From the NCBI GenBank assembly GCA_950295325.1, contig OX485806.1:12772001-12836000 (forward strand): a DNA stretch of 64,000 bases. Direction: 5' to 3'. The stretch's first letter is position 1; every line of letters starts with the position of its first letter. Below are positions 47,030 through 59,294 of this stretch, in pieces. Position numbers and translations under genes: made by a program. This DNA comes from Polytrichum commune (taxonomy: Eukaryota; Streptophyta; Polytrichopsida; Polytrichales; Polytrichaceae). The notes under the pieces are model-generated. The model ran no database searches. It was not told where the DNA came from and saw only the letters and a program-made list of their open reading frames with translations.

Positions 47030-49250
47030 CAAGTTTTTAAGAATCTAGAACAATCAAATTCTTTTATGTTCTGCTCCACAAAAACGAATTCAACTCTTTT
47101 AGAGTCCATCATTCGCAAACCTTTAAAAATCTCATCGGAATTATTAGTAAATAATTAAATTCCCAAAACTCAGTATTTAAGATATTAAAAATTCAAAAGA
47201 AGAAGGTTCTTTTAGTTTCCACTAAGAAATAACCATTTTAAATATTTTAGGGTTTGTTCACAATCCCTAGTAGCATTATCAAGGTAGTTGCACACAAAAA
47301 ATAGTTTGAAAGTTCCAAAATTTTTGATATAAGTTTTTTTAGAATTCAAAAAAATCCTCAAATAATTTCCATTTCTTTAGGTAATCCACATTGATGTAAT
47401 GATAATGAGAAGCTACTTGCCCATGTACCAGTAGAAGATTTTGCAGCTACTACAACTTCTGCTTTTTCAGGTGGTACTCTAGGTTGAGTCTTACCTATTC
47501 CTAGTAGTCAAAACAACAATAAGTTCTAAATATTATATCAATCTCCTCAGGTAGGACTTGCAACATGAAGTTAAGTATCTAATTTATTTTTATTATGATA
47601 AAATATAAATGAACTTTTTTTAGATTTATAATTTTTTGGTTTAATATCCATATATAGATTGTTGTATGTAAAAGATGATTTCTCAATAAATTTACTTTTG
47701 GTTTATTAAAAAAAACCATAGCAAAAAAAACCTTAAATTTTTAACTAAAAATGTTTTTTTTGCTGCCATTCTACAAGAATGAATCCAACTATTTTAGAGT
47801 CCACCATTTGCAAATCTCTAGAAACATCGTTAGGGTGATTAAGAAGCCAATTTTTTAGAGTTCCCAAAAATCTGCACCAAAGATTTTGGAAATAAGAGGT
47901 TGAATGTTTTATATTTCCTCCTTAGAATGAATTATTTTACAAAATGTAGGGCTTGCCTGCAATCTTCATAGCATTATTTGCTGAGTCTATGCGTTGGGCG
48001 GGGCTAAGAATAAGCTAGATTCTATTCATAAAGTTACTTTGTTTATTCTCATAATAGAGCATTGTACGGTAGATTCAAGCTAGAAAATTTGGGTGAAATA
48101 GTATACTAATATTATTAGAATGGGATAGTTGATAGTAGCTAAATAACATTATGTTCATGGGGAATACGCAATTTTAGCAAAAAAAATTAAAAATTCCAAG
48201 AATCCCAATCCAAGTTCTTTGGAAATCAAAATGATGAATTTTATTTATTCCCTTTTCACAAAAATGAATTCAATTCTAAATTTAGATCTAAGAGATTGAT
48301 TTAAGGACTTGCAAGGCTTGTTTGTTGGAAGGATTGCCAAGCCAATTACAAAGCAATATTTTTAAAATTCAAGAATTTCAATCCAAGTTCTTTGGAATCC
48401 AAGATGATGAATTTTTTGTATTCCTGGACCGAATGAGCAAATTCAAGTCTTTTATATTTGAGAGAGGTCTATTAAAAAAACTTTTAGGATTTGTTTGCAA
48501 CCTTTGGAAGGATAATGTGGATTATTACAAAAAAAGAATTGAAAATTCAAGACATTCGATTTAAGTTTCTTGGAATCTAAAATGATAAATGTTTTTTGTT
48601 CCCTCTCCACAAGAACATATTCAAATTTTTAGGTATGAGAGAAAAGATTTCAGGGCTCGTTTGTTGGAAGGTTTACCTAGGTCATTACAAAGTTCAATAT
48701 TTTGAAAATTTCAAGAATTTCAATCCAAGGTCTTTGGAATCCAAAATGACTATTTGTTTTACTTCCTCTCTGTAAGAACAAATACAACTCATTTAGAGTC
48801 CATTATTTGCAAACTTCTTAGAGCGTCGTCAAGGTCATTAAAAATACAAGTTTTCAAAAAAATTAAAATTTTGGATCTACAAATTTTCAAATTCAAAAGG
48901 TTGAAAGTTTCTTATTTCTTGTTGAGAAAGAACTATTTGTTATGTTTTAGGGCTCTTTTGCAACCGTTGGAAGGATTGCACATATTATTACCAACCAACC
49001 TGATTTTTTTTTAAAAAATTAAAAAAAATTAGAACTTCAAGAATTTGGATCTTAGTTCTTTGGAATCCAAAAAGGTGAAATTTCTATATTCCTGCTGCAC
49101 AACAACAAATTTAACTCTTTAAAGTCCATCACTTGCAAACCTTTAAAAGCATCATCAGGATCATCAAGAAAATAACTTTTTAGATTCGCAAGGATTTAGA
49201 TTCAAGATTCTTGGAATTCAAGAAGTTGATATTTTCCACTTCCTACTAAT
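47030..49250. repeat. Diverged satellite-like array, units of about 150-190 bp (left part)
   Basis: Markers recur in order: gaatccaacta or gaattcaactcttt.agagtccatcattcgcaaacc, then attcaagaatttcaatccaa.ttctttggaatccaa.atga, then tttagggtt.gtt.gcaatcc.tggaaggattgc. The ttctttggaatcc marker lies near 48,205, 48,383, 48,570, 48,723, 49,050 and 49,205. Copies are strongly diverged and some are fused or deleted. The array stops at the PIF/Harbinger left end and resumes at 52,801. Confidence 0.75.
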
Positions 49251-49662
49251 AGCATGGCCACACTGGCTCCAACCAGCCGCCCGGGCTGGCCGTTGAGAAA
49301 GCCACCCAATTGCCCTGATGTGGCACCTCAGCATCCACCCTAAGCAGCATCTCACTAGCAAGGTTTGATGCCCCTGCCCAACACGAAAATTAACTTGCCC
49401 GGCCTGTCGCCCTCACTTCCAATGTGTTTGCAGCTGCCCGGAGACGAGTAGGTTTAGAATTACATAGGGACCACACTATATGCTATTGCACTTACTAAAA
49501 TGTATATACTCATTGTCGTATGAATATGTAAATTCTATTAAATATGATGACATAAATGAATGTATCTATATATATATACGATTGAAACCTATTTAGCATT
49601 TCTTTATGGAAACTCGCCTATTTTGTTGAGAAACTATGAATATTTATTGTACCTCCACAAAT

Positions 49663-51005
49663 CTAATAGTCTACCTCATTTGTTTTCACATTCTCTAACC
49701 AATATTCAAATAATGCATGTCTATTCAATGTGCCTACACATTGTGACTCCGCCTCTAATAATCGTCTTGTTTGGATAGGAGGTTGCACATCGTTATCATT
49801 TGTCATGTTGTCGGTGTTATCAATTTCTAGATTTACCAGTCTTCTATCGTTATGCAATCTACAAAAATTGTGCAACACACAACATGCAACAGTAATTGTT
49901 CCTGCATGTTTCACATCTCAATTTAAGGACTTTGGTATTGTCCAATGGTTTTTCAAAATTCCAAATGCATTTCCTATTTTGACCTTCCTAGGTCGTAAAT
50001 ACTCATCAAAATCATCTTCATCTCCTTTATTTAACCTTTGAGCATTGTAAGGTTTAATGAGTTGTTATAGCAAAGGATATGGAGAGTCTCCAACAATGTA
50101 AGGCTTTAGTTGTCTTCCTTCAATCAACATCCGTGGCGCCTATTATATTTCAGAGTCCATAAGTTTTTTTGTAAAAGGAAGATTTTCTTAAATGTGTTGC
50201 ATCATGAGTGCCTCCAGGTGCAAGGACACACACACTTAAGAAATTCCTATCATGGTCGCAAATTCCTTGTAACAACGCCATATGTGCATCATGTCGACAC
50301 CAATAGTCTGTTGGTTGGTAGCCACATTTGGGTTTGTTCGCTACTTTGATATGCATGCCATCTATAGCACAACACATTTGGGGGAGGCTGGTAATCCTAA
50401 AAAATCCTTGCATAAGTTGTTGCAATTTAGGTCCAGTTGGAATACAATTTGTCTCTATCAGCCAACGCCTTACAAACCAATTTAGCATATTTGAAAATTG
50501 TAGATCTACCCACTCCAAACTCATTTGCAACATTTCTATCACTCCACCCAAATGCTAGTTTCTTGAGTACAAGTGCTACAACTTTCTCCACAAATAATAT
50601 TGGTCTATAGTTTGTATCTTTATACTCTATGTACGGCCTCAATACATCACATAATTTCATAAATGTGGGATATGTCAATCGAAAATCAGCATACCACTCC
50701 ATGTCGCGTACTATGACATCATCCCTAAACATCTTTTGGTACATCACATCCCTACGATGGATAGACCTCGGAAACATCCACCAACATCTACTATGCAAAC
50801 TATTCCTCCTCGTCCTCTCTCTAACAAAACAACATGCCATCCAATAAATGAAAAATGTCATCAAAAGCGGCGGTGAACCTACATGCTGAACTATGGTTTC
50901 TCCGTATCGCTCCATATTTGAGATCGTTGCACAACACTCAACAACCTTAGCTAGTACAGAAATTGTAAACACAAGGTTTGTAAAATCATTAAACTTCCAT
51001 TTCAT
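49663..51005 (-). pseudogene. PIF/Harbinger transposase (DDE_Tnp_4-type), broken
   Basis: It starts at Met 51005. The N-terminal part (to 50427) has the FRLTYPTFMKLCDVLRPYI and ALVLKKLAFGWSDRNVANEF region with a helix-turn-helix look (GVGRSTIFKYAKLV). A frameshift near 50,460 moves to the next frame, with CAIDGMHIKV (first catalytic Asp, about 50,360) and PGGTHDATHLRKS (second Asp, about 50,203). The third block follows near 50,100-49,900 (GDSPYPLL, then NAFGILKNHW, then CCVLHNFC). The position of the catalytic Glu in this last block holds a Gly codon (49972-49974), and in-frame stops occur nearby. The protein is therefore both interrupted and missing its third acidic residue. Length and order match HARBI1-like plant transposases. 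Confidence 0.85.
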
Positions 51006-51383
51006 TGCGTAATTGTAATCTGCGATTATACTCCTAGTGCAAATTTAGAAAGTACAAGTCAAGTGTAAAAGACACTATATTTGGAGTTTGAACTATCACA
51101 TAGGAAATTTTAAATTTTAAAATTCTATAATTAAATGATAAAATTTAAAACGATAAAAATCATTAAGTATATAAGGGTAGACACTATCTCATTTGTTATT
51201 GCATAATTTTATTTGATTCTTTTTTAATAGGAAGTTTTGTCTTTTTATCTCAAATTGCATAAGTCATAGATTTTACGTAGTTGTTTTGTCGTTGTTCGTA
51301 AACAACGATGAAAGGTAGGAGGGGGAAGTCCATGGAGACATGGAGGAGGAAGGAGTGGTGGAGCCTCCAACACTCCTGCTATA

Positions 51384-52187
51384 GTGTTTGCGCAATGGCT
51401 AGACAATGTAGTGATGAATTTACAAGGGAAGTATGAGAAATTATACGTTGTAGATGGAAAATACCCAAATTTCACACCGAGAATGTGGAAAGCGATTATG
51501 GAACATATCAATGAAAAATGCAGAGAAAGTGGATTGGGATTCGCGTACTCTACGGAGCAAGTAAAATCCAAAGTTGATTCACTTAAAAAAAGATACCGGA
51601 GAGAAAAAGATAAGAGAAGAGCAATAGGTGCAGGTACATCTCAAGTGTGGCATTTATATGAATTTTGCGACAGAATATGGGCGAATGCACCCAAAATCAC
51701 ACGGATACCATCAAGAGTGGATACATGGGACTCCTTCAATGTGCCAACTTCATCTCACACGCCAATGGCTGTCGATTTGAATTCAACACAGGGCGATGAA
51801 GAGTTGGAGGAGCAAGAAGAACTAGCATCGGCGGCCGCAAATGATCTTCCATCCAAGACTGCTGCAGGGGACGAACATGTGACTGGTGCTAGAGTTGGAG
51901 AGAAGAGAAAAACTCCTAATAGTGAATCGTAGTATATGGCAGACGCACTTATGACTTTTGGTTTATTGTATGAAGCAAAAGAGGATGCCAAACTAAAAGC
52001 TCAAATACAAGTAAGTCTGCAGATTGCTCAAATGAACATGCTTGCATAGGAAAAGGCATTACAAAAGTGAATTGAGGCGGATGAGAGGATGAACCAACAA
52101 CGAATTAAGGTTGAGGAGAGCTTGGCTAAGAGGGCCAAAGATTTTAAATTCATGTTGGAAACATTACGGAGAGATAATCCCTGTTAG
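51384..52187 (+). pseudogene. PIF/Harbinger Myb/SANT-like ORF1, broken by three stops
   Basis: Residues 1-95 (FAQWLDNVVMNLQGKY, then FTPRMWKAIMEHINEK, then KSKVDSLKKRYRREKDK) form the plant Myb/SANT-like domain (Myb_DNA-bind_3 type), the partner needed for transposition in Harbinger elements. An acidic linker and a basic KR patch follow. The first stop is at 51930-51932, but the same frame continues with coherent sequence (MADALMTFGLLYEAKEDAKL, then a coiled, Gln/Lys/Glu-rich tail) to a final TAG at 52185-52187. It is interrupted only by TAG at 52047 and TGA at 52068. All three internal stops can arise by a single C-to-T or G-to-A change. It is transcribed away from the transposase gene. Confidence 0.8.
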
Positions 52188-52319
52188 TGTGGCATTAGTT
52201 TAGGGTTCTGGGGGTAGATTAGTAATAGGCATAAGAAAGGTCCAATTGTATCTTGGTTTTTGGCTCAATAAGATTATTTTTTTATATGTAAAGCGATTCA
52301 TACGTATTGGCAATTTCTT

Positions 52320-52510
52320 TAAGCCCTAAATCCTATGTCTTATATGTTATAATCCTAAATCTAATATATGTTATATCTTAGATCTAATATTTCTTATATC
52401 TCAAATTTAATATTTCTTATATTTCATATCTAATATTTTGTATATCTTATATCTAATATTTCTTATATTTTACATCTAATATCTATATTTATATCTAATA
52501 TCTAATTATA
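52320..52510. repeat. AT-rich short tandem repeat (tatctaatatttctta)
   Basis: The phrase atctaatatttcttatat and variants recur about every 20-30 bases, inside the Harbinger element between ORF1 and the right subterminal zone. Confidence 0.8.
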
Positions 52511-52800
52511 TTAAAAAGTGTGGAAAACAATTTAAAATATCAAATATTAAAAAATAAAGAAAAATGCCGCCCGGCCAACGTCGTCACTAGCTGCCGGGGT
52601 GGCGGTGATGCTTCGCGGATGGCTTTGCCGAGCAGCCTAGCTTGCTGGATGGCTGCTCGGGGGAGTTGGCGGCAGCTAGCCAGCCCAAGCCCAGGCCCGG
52701 CGTGGCGCTAGTGGTTTGGTTGGCCGCCGCAAACCCTAGGGCCCACTGGACGGGGCAGGCTGGCTGGCTGGGCCAGCTAGCAACCCAGTGTGGCCACCCT

Positions 52801-52900
52801 ATGAGAAATGACCAATTGAAATCTTTTAGGGTTCATTTCCAATCCTTGGAAGGATTGCTAGCATAATTAAGGAAAATAATCTTCAAAATAAAAAATCTAA
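52801..52900. repeat. Satellite-like array, right remnant
   Basis: The sequence atgagaaatgacc...atcttttagggttcatttcc, then tccttggaaggattgc continues the array of 47,030-49,250 (compare the region near 47,225-47,260). It shows that the PIF element inserted within the array. Confidence 0.7.
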
Positions 52901-53949
52901 TGAAAAGAGTAATATCCACGTGCTTTTGGCAAGCGCATATTATTTGAAACGAATGCCCTTTCTCGTGCCGAGAGTAGAGCACCGTTTCTCAAAGGTGGGT
53001 GTTATGAGGGCATGATGTCTTAACTTGTTATAATCTGAGTTGGGTTTAAGTCTCAGGGTTGTTTCCATCCTTTAATTTTAGCTAATTGATTGGGTTTGGA
53101 CATCAAATTATAAAATTCAATCTTGCGATTTTGTTGTGTGTATGTGGTTTCAGTGTTTGTTTAGGTGGGGAGTATTGATTGTTGGTAGCTTTCTAGTTTA
53201 CGTTTGTTGAGCATGAGTAAGGTGAGGTATTTGAGAACTATCAAATAATTATGTTGCATGCATGCTTGTATGGGCATTAGAGGGATGTAGCATTGTTCAA
53301 ATAGGTTGGTGATGTTGTTTGTGCGTATGTCTTTTTAGATTCTTGTTGTTAGGATGGTGAGTGTTACATATCATTCAACATCTTCAAGGGTATCCAACAT
53401 TAATCGGTATTTTAGCTTCTTCCATTGAGTTGCGGTGATGGGATCACAATTCTCGCAAAATGTGAATTCAGTGAATTATAGGCTCCAGATTTAGGTGGTA
53501 TAGTGTAGGGAGGTGGTGGACCGTGGTGATGATCTGGATGTTGGGTTTGAGTATGGAGAGGCAACAACATTGTCAAGTCTTGCAAAGGCATGGATAGAGC
53601 AATGGGAGGATTGTGTTTTATGGAAGGCTCCCTAGATGGGTGTTTGCATTCATTAGAAGCGTATCTCTTGTTGTGAAGTGGGAGAGGAGATGCCAACAAA
53701 CATTGTATTACATTAAGAGGGAGTCTCTTGTTGTGCCTATGTCAACAAGAGGCTAATTTCATTATCTCAAGTATTAGCTGGGAAATATCTATGCATTTCA
53801 AATTGTGTTTTCACTTATCAAACAATATTTGCTAAAAAACCACAAAATATCAAACCACTCCTAAGTTCTCGATGATAATGTAATAACAAGATAAATTCTC
53901 TAGATGGAATATACCTCACGTCACAAAAACATATTTTTTATACAAATTG
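52901..53949. other. Intergenic, no recognised gene
   Basis: A minus-strand 95-codon ORF (53,412-53,699) is Pro/His-rich and unassigned. Nothing else was recognised. Confidence 0.4.
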
Positions 53950-54650
53950 AGGCATTGAAATGAAATGTAATGAAACTAATCTTTAATTCCAACAAGTGAA
54001 AAAGCAAATGGGATTGAATGTTGATCATGATGGTTTCAAACATGATTGATTCTTTAGAGTGGCGGAGTGTAGTATCATCCGTGAGATAAAGGTTAATGTC
54101 AACTTGATGGTCCAATTGAAAGATAGACTTGAGGCTCCCTAGAACTACATTCTCAAATAATAATGCAAACGTATCTCTAATGGGGTTCTATATAGGATAT
54201 GCCAACACAAAATGTGTCTCATTTTCAACTGCATTATAGGAGCAAAGTGGCATAGTCTTGATACTCTAGAGATAGGGATAGTTGACCATCGTCCAATTTC
54301 AATGCAAGTCCATGGTTCGAAGTGTGGTGGGCACCAATGATCTTGTGTTGTGGTGGTGTCAATGGTTGCTTCAAGTACAATTTACATTCATATTTAATAA
54401 AATGCTTGAGGTGGAGGTAATCTAGTTTCTACCGTGAGAGAGGAGAGAGTTCCACTTTTTAACAGGAAAAGCTTGATATCATCATATGTTGTTTGTGATG
54501 TGGTTGGGTTGTCATGGGTTTCCTAGTGAGATAGACCTCATGATATCTTCCACACGGTTGTCGATTTCAACTAGGTATTAAATTCTTGTTTGGCTAGGTG
54601 TTGGGAAAGTGAGGTTGCTTTATTGACTAACCAAGAGGTGGATAGGTGGG
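53950..54650 (-). pseudogene. LINE retrotransposon 3' remnant, copy 3
   Basis: On the minus strand this matches remnant 1 over about 700 bases: the phrases ctcttggttagtcaataaag, atcatgaggtctatctca, catatgatgatatcaa, tataatgcagttgaaaatga and aattggaccatcaagttga occur in the same order. The short ORF 54,115-53,921 starts MDHQVDINLYLTDDT, parallel to remnant 1 near 28,610. It is interrupted throughout and non-functional. Confidence 0.65.
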
Positions 54651-54890
54651 ACTCCGAGGGAGTCACGCTTTGTGTTTTTTTTCTAGAAGACCATGTGTGG
54701 TAATGATGTGATATCTCCACTTTTTTAACTACCTAATTTCATATAATTTTATAAATTGTCATGTTTATTGGAGAATTTTTCTAGAACTCCATTATTAGTG
54801 GATATTAAACACCATATTTCGATTTGAAAGAAAAGTGGCTGAAAATTATCACCTAGGTAAAAAATAAAAATAAAAATAATTTTTTTGTGT

Positions 54891-55269
54891 CACTACTCTA
54901 AATATGATATTTAGTGTCATCAATTCCAATTGTCTTGCTCAATACTAATTGTAAACCTGATATAGTATCGCCAACACTAAATGTTAACCCAACATCATTT
55001 GTCATTCCTTGTAGATTTTTTGGGGGATTATAGATTTACAGTGTTGCAATCACAGTCACTTCCTAAGGGATTTTTTTTATCCAAATTTCAATCATCAATG
55101 ACAATATTTCATCACAAGTTGTTGACAAAAGAAGGTAGCATTCTGACCAATGGATGAACTCATCCATCATCCATGACAATATTTGTGAACATATTCATAA
55201 GAAGTGTCATCCGAAAAGTTACAATAGTGATATTAAATACCATATGACACTAAATGTCAATTTCAGTGT
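54891..55269. mobile_element. Second copy of the miniature CACTA-type element (partial)
   Basis: About 380 bases match the inner part of 15,855-16,364 in the same orientation (aaatatgatatttagtg, ccaattgtc.tgctcaatact, atgttaacccaacat, ttttgggggatta, gatgaactcatccatcatcc). Its left end begins cactact, but its right end lacks tagtg, so it is rearranged or truncated. It also has a 30-base insertion-like segment (gacaaaagaaggtagcattc). Confidence 0.75.
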
Positions 55270-55334
55270 AGCATCTAATGCTACATATTACATGCACTAT
55301 CAAAATTCATGGTGACGAATTGAAATTATGTTCT

Positions 55335-55707
55335 CTAGGTCCATTCATTTAACATCAGCGCCATCATATTTGTACTTGAGGTATCAGTGCCTTTAATTTT
55401 GGAAAACCAGTTAAGAGAACCATACAAGAAAGCATCATTTGCCTTCCTAGGTGCAATAGGCATATTGGAAAGATCTATAGGATGCCTACAAATGCCCCAC
55501 CTATTCCGAATTTTCCTCCTTATCTTTTGAATGGGATCCAACCATTAACAACCTCCATGGACCATGGGCCCATGTAGAGATAGGATTTGGTACTTCATTT
55601 TTTCCTCCTTTTGACTTGCTCCACATCAATGATGCTTTCATTGATACAGTTGTCATAGTGAACACTCTATGTACAAAGAAACCCCAACATTGAATCCCAT
55701 ACCTCAT
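55335..55707 (-). other. Overlapping ORF pair, unknown
   Basis: Two 68-codon minus-strand frames overlap (55,707-55,501 and 55,541-55,335). Read one after the other with a frameshift they give a plausible Trp/Lys-rich protein stretch (WSKSKGGKNEVPNPIS, then SNMPIAPRKANDAFLYGSLN). No family was recognised. It may be a decayed coding fragment or chance. Confidence 0.25.
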
Positions 55708-57393
55708 ATTTAGGTCAAAATCTTCAAATGAGCTTATCTTTGACTCTCACACTACCCTAAATACTTTAAATTATTATACACACACATAAATAAATAAATA
55801 ATATTTTTATATGTTTATTTTTATATATTTGGAATGCAACAAAGCACAACACCCCACACAAATAACATCCTAAACTCTCAAACACTTGCAATGTTAATCC
55901 TGAATTATAAAACTAATCTAAACACTTGTATACAATCTTAAAATCCATAAAATGAGAACCCAACAACATAAACATTTGAAGACTATAAGCTACATTGGAA
56001 TGTAATAACACACAAAGAGATCAAGTACTTTCAAAGAAATTGCAATCAACTAAGGCTAGGTTCAAAGACATACCTTAAAGGAATTGTATGCCAAATTAAC
56101 AAATTGTCCACAAATTTTCTACAAATTAACAACCTCAATGTGCGCCTCCAAAGTGGATTGCTCCCCCATGGATGCCCCATGGATGCAAAATGCATAAACA
56201 ATCAAAAGCGAAGGCAAGGCAACCAAAAGGAAGACCAAGCACAATTTTGGTAGGGTGTAATGAACATACAATACAAAGTGTTAGGATACAATTGTAGAGA
56301 AGAAATTTCAATTCAATACTCAAGTAATGTCTTGATTATAATTGAGATGAAGTTTGTTTGGGAAGGTAGGTATAGGATCTGCAAAATGTGAAGTTGATTG
56401 TTATCCACTTGTGGAATAATGTGTTTCTCTACAATCTTATGTCATTGATTCCTTTGCAATGATCAAAATTTTAATTAGAAAACACCCAAGCAATATACTT
56501 TGGCTTTGTTGAACTTTTTTAATCCTATATTTTGTGTTAAAGGAATACCCAAGGAGTTTAGTTTATTCATCGATGACAAGTCATGGATATTGTGAATTGA
56601 CCTAGTTTTCATTAAGACTTTCATTGACTTCTTGATCCCCAAAAAGAGGATGGCCTTAACAAATACAACAACATATCATGTGAAAATTTGTCTTTCCATT
56701 GCCCTATTGTTTATATGTCACTCTCATTCCTAGTGTTGCTTTTGGTAGAAGGTGCATCTTTTGTTATTTGCAACATAGGGATTGGACAAGAATCAAACCT
56801 TTTTTTTCCTCTTTATATGGGAACCACAATGCAATCATCATGAAAGTAAATGTTCGATGTGTTGCCATGGGCCTTAGACCTCGAAGATGATGGTGATGAT
56901 ATTAAAGTTTAAGTTAGATGGTAACCCACCAACAATCCTCATCACACATTGGAAGAAACCATTTAATGGCAAGCCAATCAACTTTATTCATGCTAACTAC
57001 TTTAAAGTCTTCATATATTTGTAATTGAGGTTTTCCACTGTATCCATTCTGATGTTGAACTTGTTAAGTTGGATGGTCTAACCAAAAATGTTAGTCGGTC
57101 GACAATATGAAAGTGGTTAGAATTACTCGAAAACTCTAGCATAGGTTAATGGAAGGTTAGAGATGCTAGATCCAAGCTTAGTTTGTGAAAACAACCTCCG
57201 AAAGCTAGCCGATTGGGTAAAAAACGTGTGCTTGTAGGTAGGGTTCATAACATGTTCCGGACCCTAAATGGAAAAGTTTAGATTAGTATACGCTGAAGGA
57301 GCATTTTGGGGATGAAGGACTAGCTTGAGAGGTGTTTTGGCAAAGCTTGGACATGACTAGCAACGAACTTGTTAATGGAGCAAAGAAAGAGTG

Positions 57394-57880
57394 TGAAACC
57401 CCACTAACAAGAACCCTTTATGGGCGTTACCAATTTAAGGTCTTAAGCTTTGGACTTATTAATGCCCCAACTACTTTATGAAGGAGTGATGAACCAAGTC
57501 TTTAATAAGTTTATTATTTGTGTTGGTGTATCTTGATGATATCTTAACTTTCTCAAAGAGTGAGGAGGAACATGCACAATGTTTCGAAGCAAGTACCCCA
57601 AGTTCTAAGAGAGAATCAATTTTATGCCAAAATGGCTAAGTGACATTTAACAAAGAGAGGAATTGCACTACTTAGGCCATGTTGTCAGTAAAGAGGGCAC
57701 TAAAGTGGATCCTAGGAAAATCAAAATTGTTACAAAGTGACATAGGCCACTTGAAATTGGACAATTATAGTTTGTGTTAGGGCTTTGCAATTACTTTCAA
57801 AAATTCATTCATGGATATTCTACCATTATTTAATGGCAACTTTGGCATCTTTGACATGAAGCAAGATTAAGTTCATTTGA
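57394..57880 (+). pseudogene. Ty3/gypsy reverse transcriptase remnant
   Basis: Segments in several frames spell the conserved end of a gypsy RT: YQFKVLSFGLINAP near 57,430, the catalytic YLDDIL at 57529-57546, then SKSEEEHAQ, then LHYLGHVVSKEGTKVDPRKI near 57,670, then LGLCNYFQKFIHGYS near 57,790. This is the palm, thumb and connection to RNase H. Frameshifts and stops are frequent. Sequence at 56,900-57,390 (+) may be upstream pol but is not clearly recognisable. No integrase, gag or LTRs were seen. Confidence 0.75.
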
Positions 57881-59294
57881 GTAAAGGATTGTGAAAGTAC
57901 CTTTGTTAATTTCAACTAGACTCTCTAATCTGTAAGACTATAGGACTCCACCCTAAGATATGTAGTAGTTTTGAACGGTAACTTAGGGGAGTTACCCACT
58001 AACTGGGACTATGGTGTTATACGATGTTCTCACCTGGTAAGTAATGACGGTAAGTTAAGAGCACTTAATTCACTCCAAGGGCATGGAGGGGAACTTCAAC
58101 TCTTAGTTCCTACAAGTATATAAGGCTCATGGTAGGGTTGATCAACCCTCTAATTTTGCGTCTCTCATTTTGAGAGATGCTACAATGGATGTGCATGCAT
58201 ATTGCAGAGTCCATTGAGGAATTCTAGCTTTTTTTGCAACATTTGTCTTAGGGACTTTTTTTTGAGAGTGGGAGCCACATGTATGCTAATCTCTCCCAAA
58301 ATTTAGACTGCCCTATGTATTCTACAAATCTAGATACCCATTCCATTTGTATACCTTATTATACACCCACACGATACCATACATATTACATTAAATGGCT
58401 TCCTTGAGTTCTAGCTCATTTTTTTTTGTTTGACATCATGTTGACCTATTGGATGTGTTTTGGACATCCATGATATTGTTTACATGTAGCCTTGCCCCCT
58501 AACCTACGATCCCCTATAGGTGAGGTTTCAACCCATAAAAAAATCTACAGCCAAGAAGTCTTACACAAGCATGAGCCTCATGTCAACTCACTCATGGAAA
58601 CAACAACACCCCGATTGAAAAATACAACAATATCTCCCACCTTTGCGTTTTTAATCGCAAAAGCTAAAAGCACATGTGTACATGAACATATCCAAACAAC
58701 AAGGAATGTCATCATGAGAGTTGAGCTTTGTCATATTTAAAAAAAATCAAGGTGAATATGGTTTGAATCTCATGCAAATGAAAGTCATAGATGGCCTCTA
58801 ATGATTTCCTTTTAACAACACACATTTCAGAGCTAGATATATATGTACGTATACGCTACAATCCACTATAAACATTCGCAGTTCATGGTAAAACACAACT
58901 GGGTAATAAGTAGGTCCTTATTTATACACTATACCTATTCATAGCCCAGCTGTCGCTTGACGTTCACTTGGCTTCATGGGAGTCCTTTGGCTTTGTCATG
59001 CTTGCCAGCAGAAGACATCAGCAATGACGGCATGCTGAAAACGTGGTCCTCGAACGCGTACCCAGAATTGACTGTGACATCAGCGGTGACAGCATTGTGA
59101 TTTGCCACCGATGTTACACTGACACAGCGAATGCATACGTGACTTCAGCCTGATGCCAAACTACATGTCATATTTATAATAAGCACTCCCCCTCCTAGTA
59201 ACATGTGCAGCCTGCTGTGCAGCAGCAGCTGCTGCTGCCTCACTCTGCATTCCAAGGGCCACCGCGCCTTCCTGAAAAGCAAGTGCACTTGCAC
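57881..59294. other. Intergenic, no recognised gene
   Basis: A TATA-like word (tatataagg near 58,118) precedes an inverted pair gttgatcaac, giving the look of an LTR promoter, but no second copy was found. An 82-codon ORF at 58,492-58,740 (+) is unassigned. Positions 58,920-59,200 are richer in GC. Confidence 0.35.

Larger units (their letters stand above)
49251..52800. mobile_element. PIF/Harbinger DNA transposon, 3,550 bp
   Basis: Terminal inverted repeats agcatggccacactgg (49251-49266) and ccagtgtggccaccct (52785-52800) agree at 14 of 16 positions. GC-rich subterminal zones (49,266-49,445 and 52,560-52,785) border an AT-rich body. It carries the two genes typical of plant PIF/Harbinger elements, divergently arranged: a DDE transposase (minus) and a Myb/SANT-like protein (plus). 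The flanking sequence on both sides belongs to one satellite array, which supports a clean insertion. A 3-bp target duplication is not exact: the flanks read aat and atg (or ata/tat, depending on the chosen edge). Confidence 0.88.

Noticed and set aside
51245-51571. Minus-strand 108-codon ORF between the two Harbinger genes
   Set aside because: It overlaps the Myb/SANT-like ORF on the opposite strand and is its shadow.
57900-58260. Solo LTR
   Set aside because: A TATA-like word and an LTR-like look are present, but I found no matching second copy or flanking duplication.
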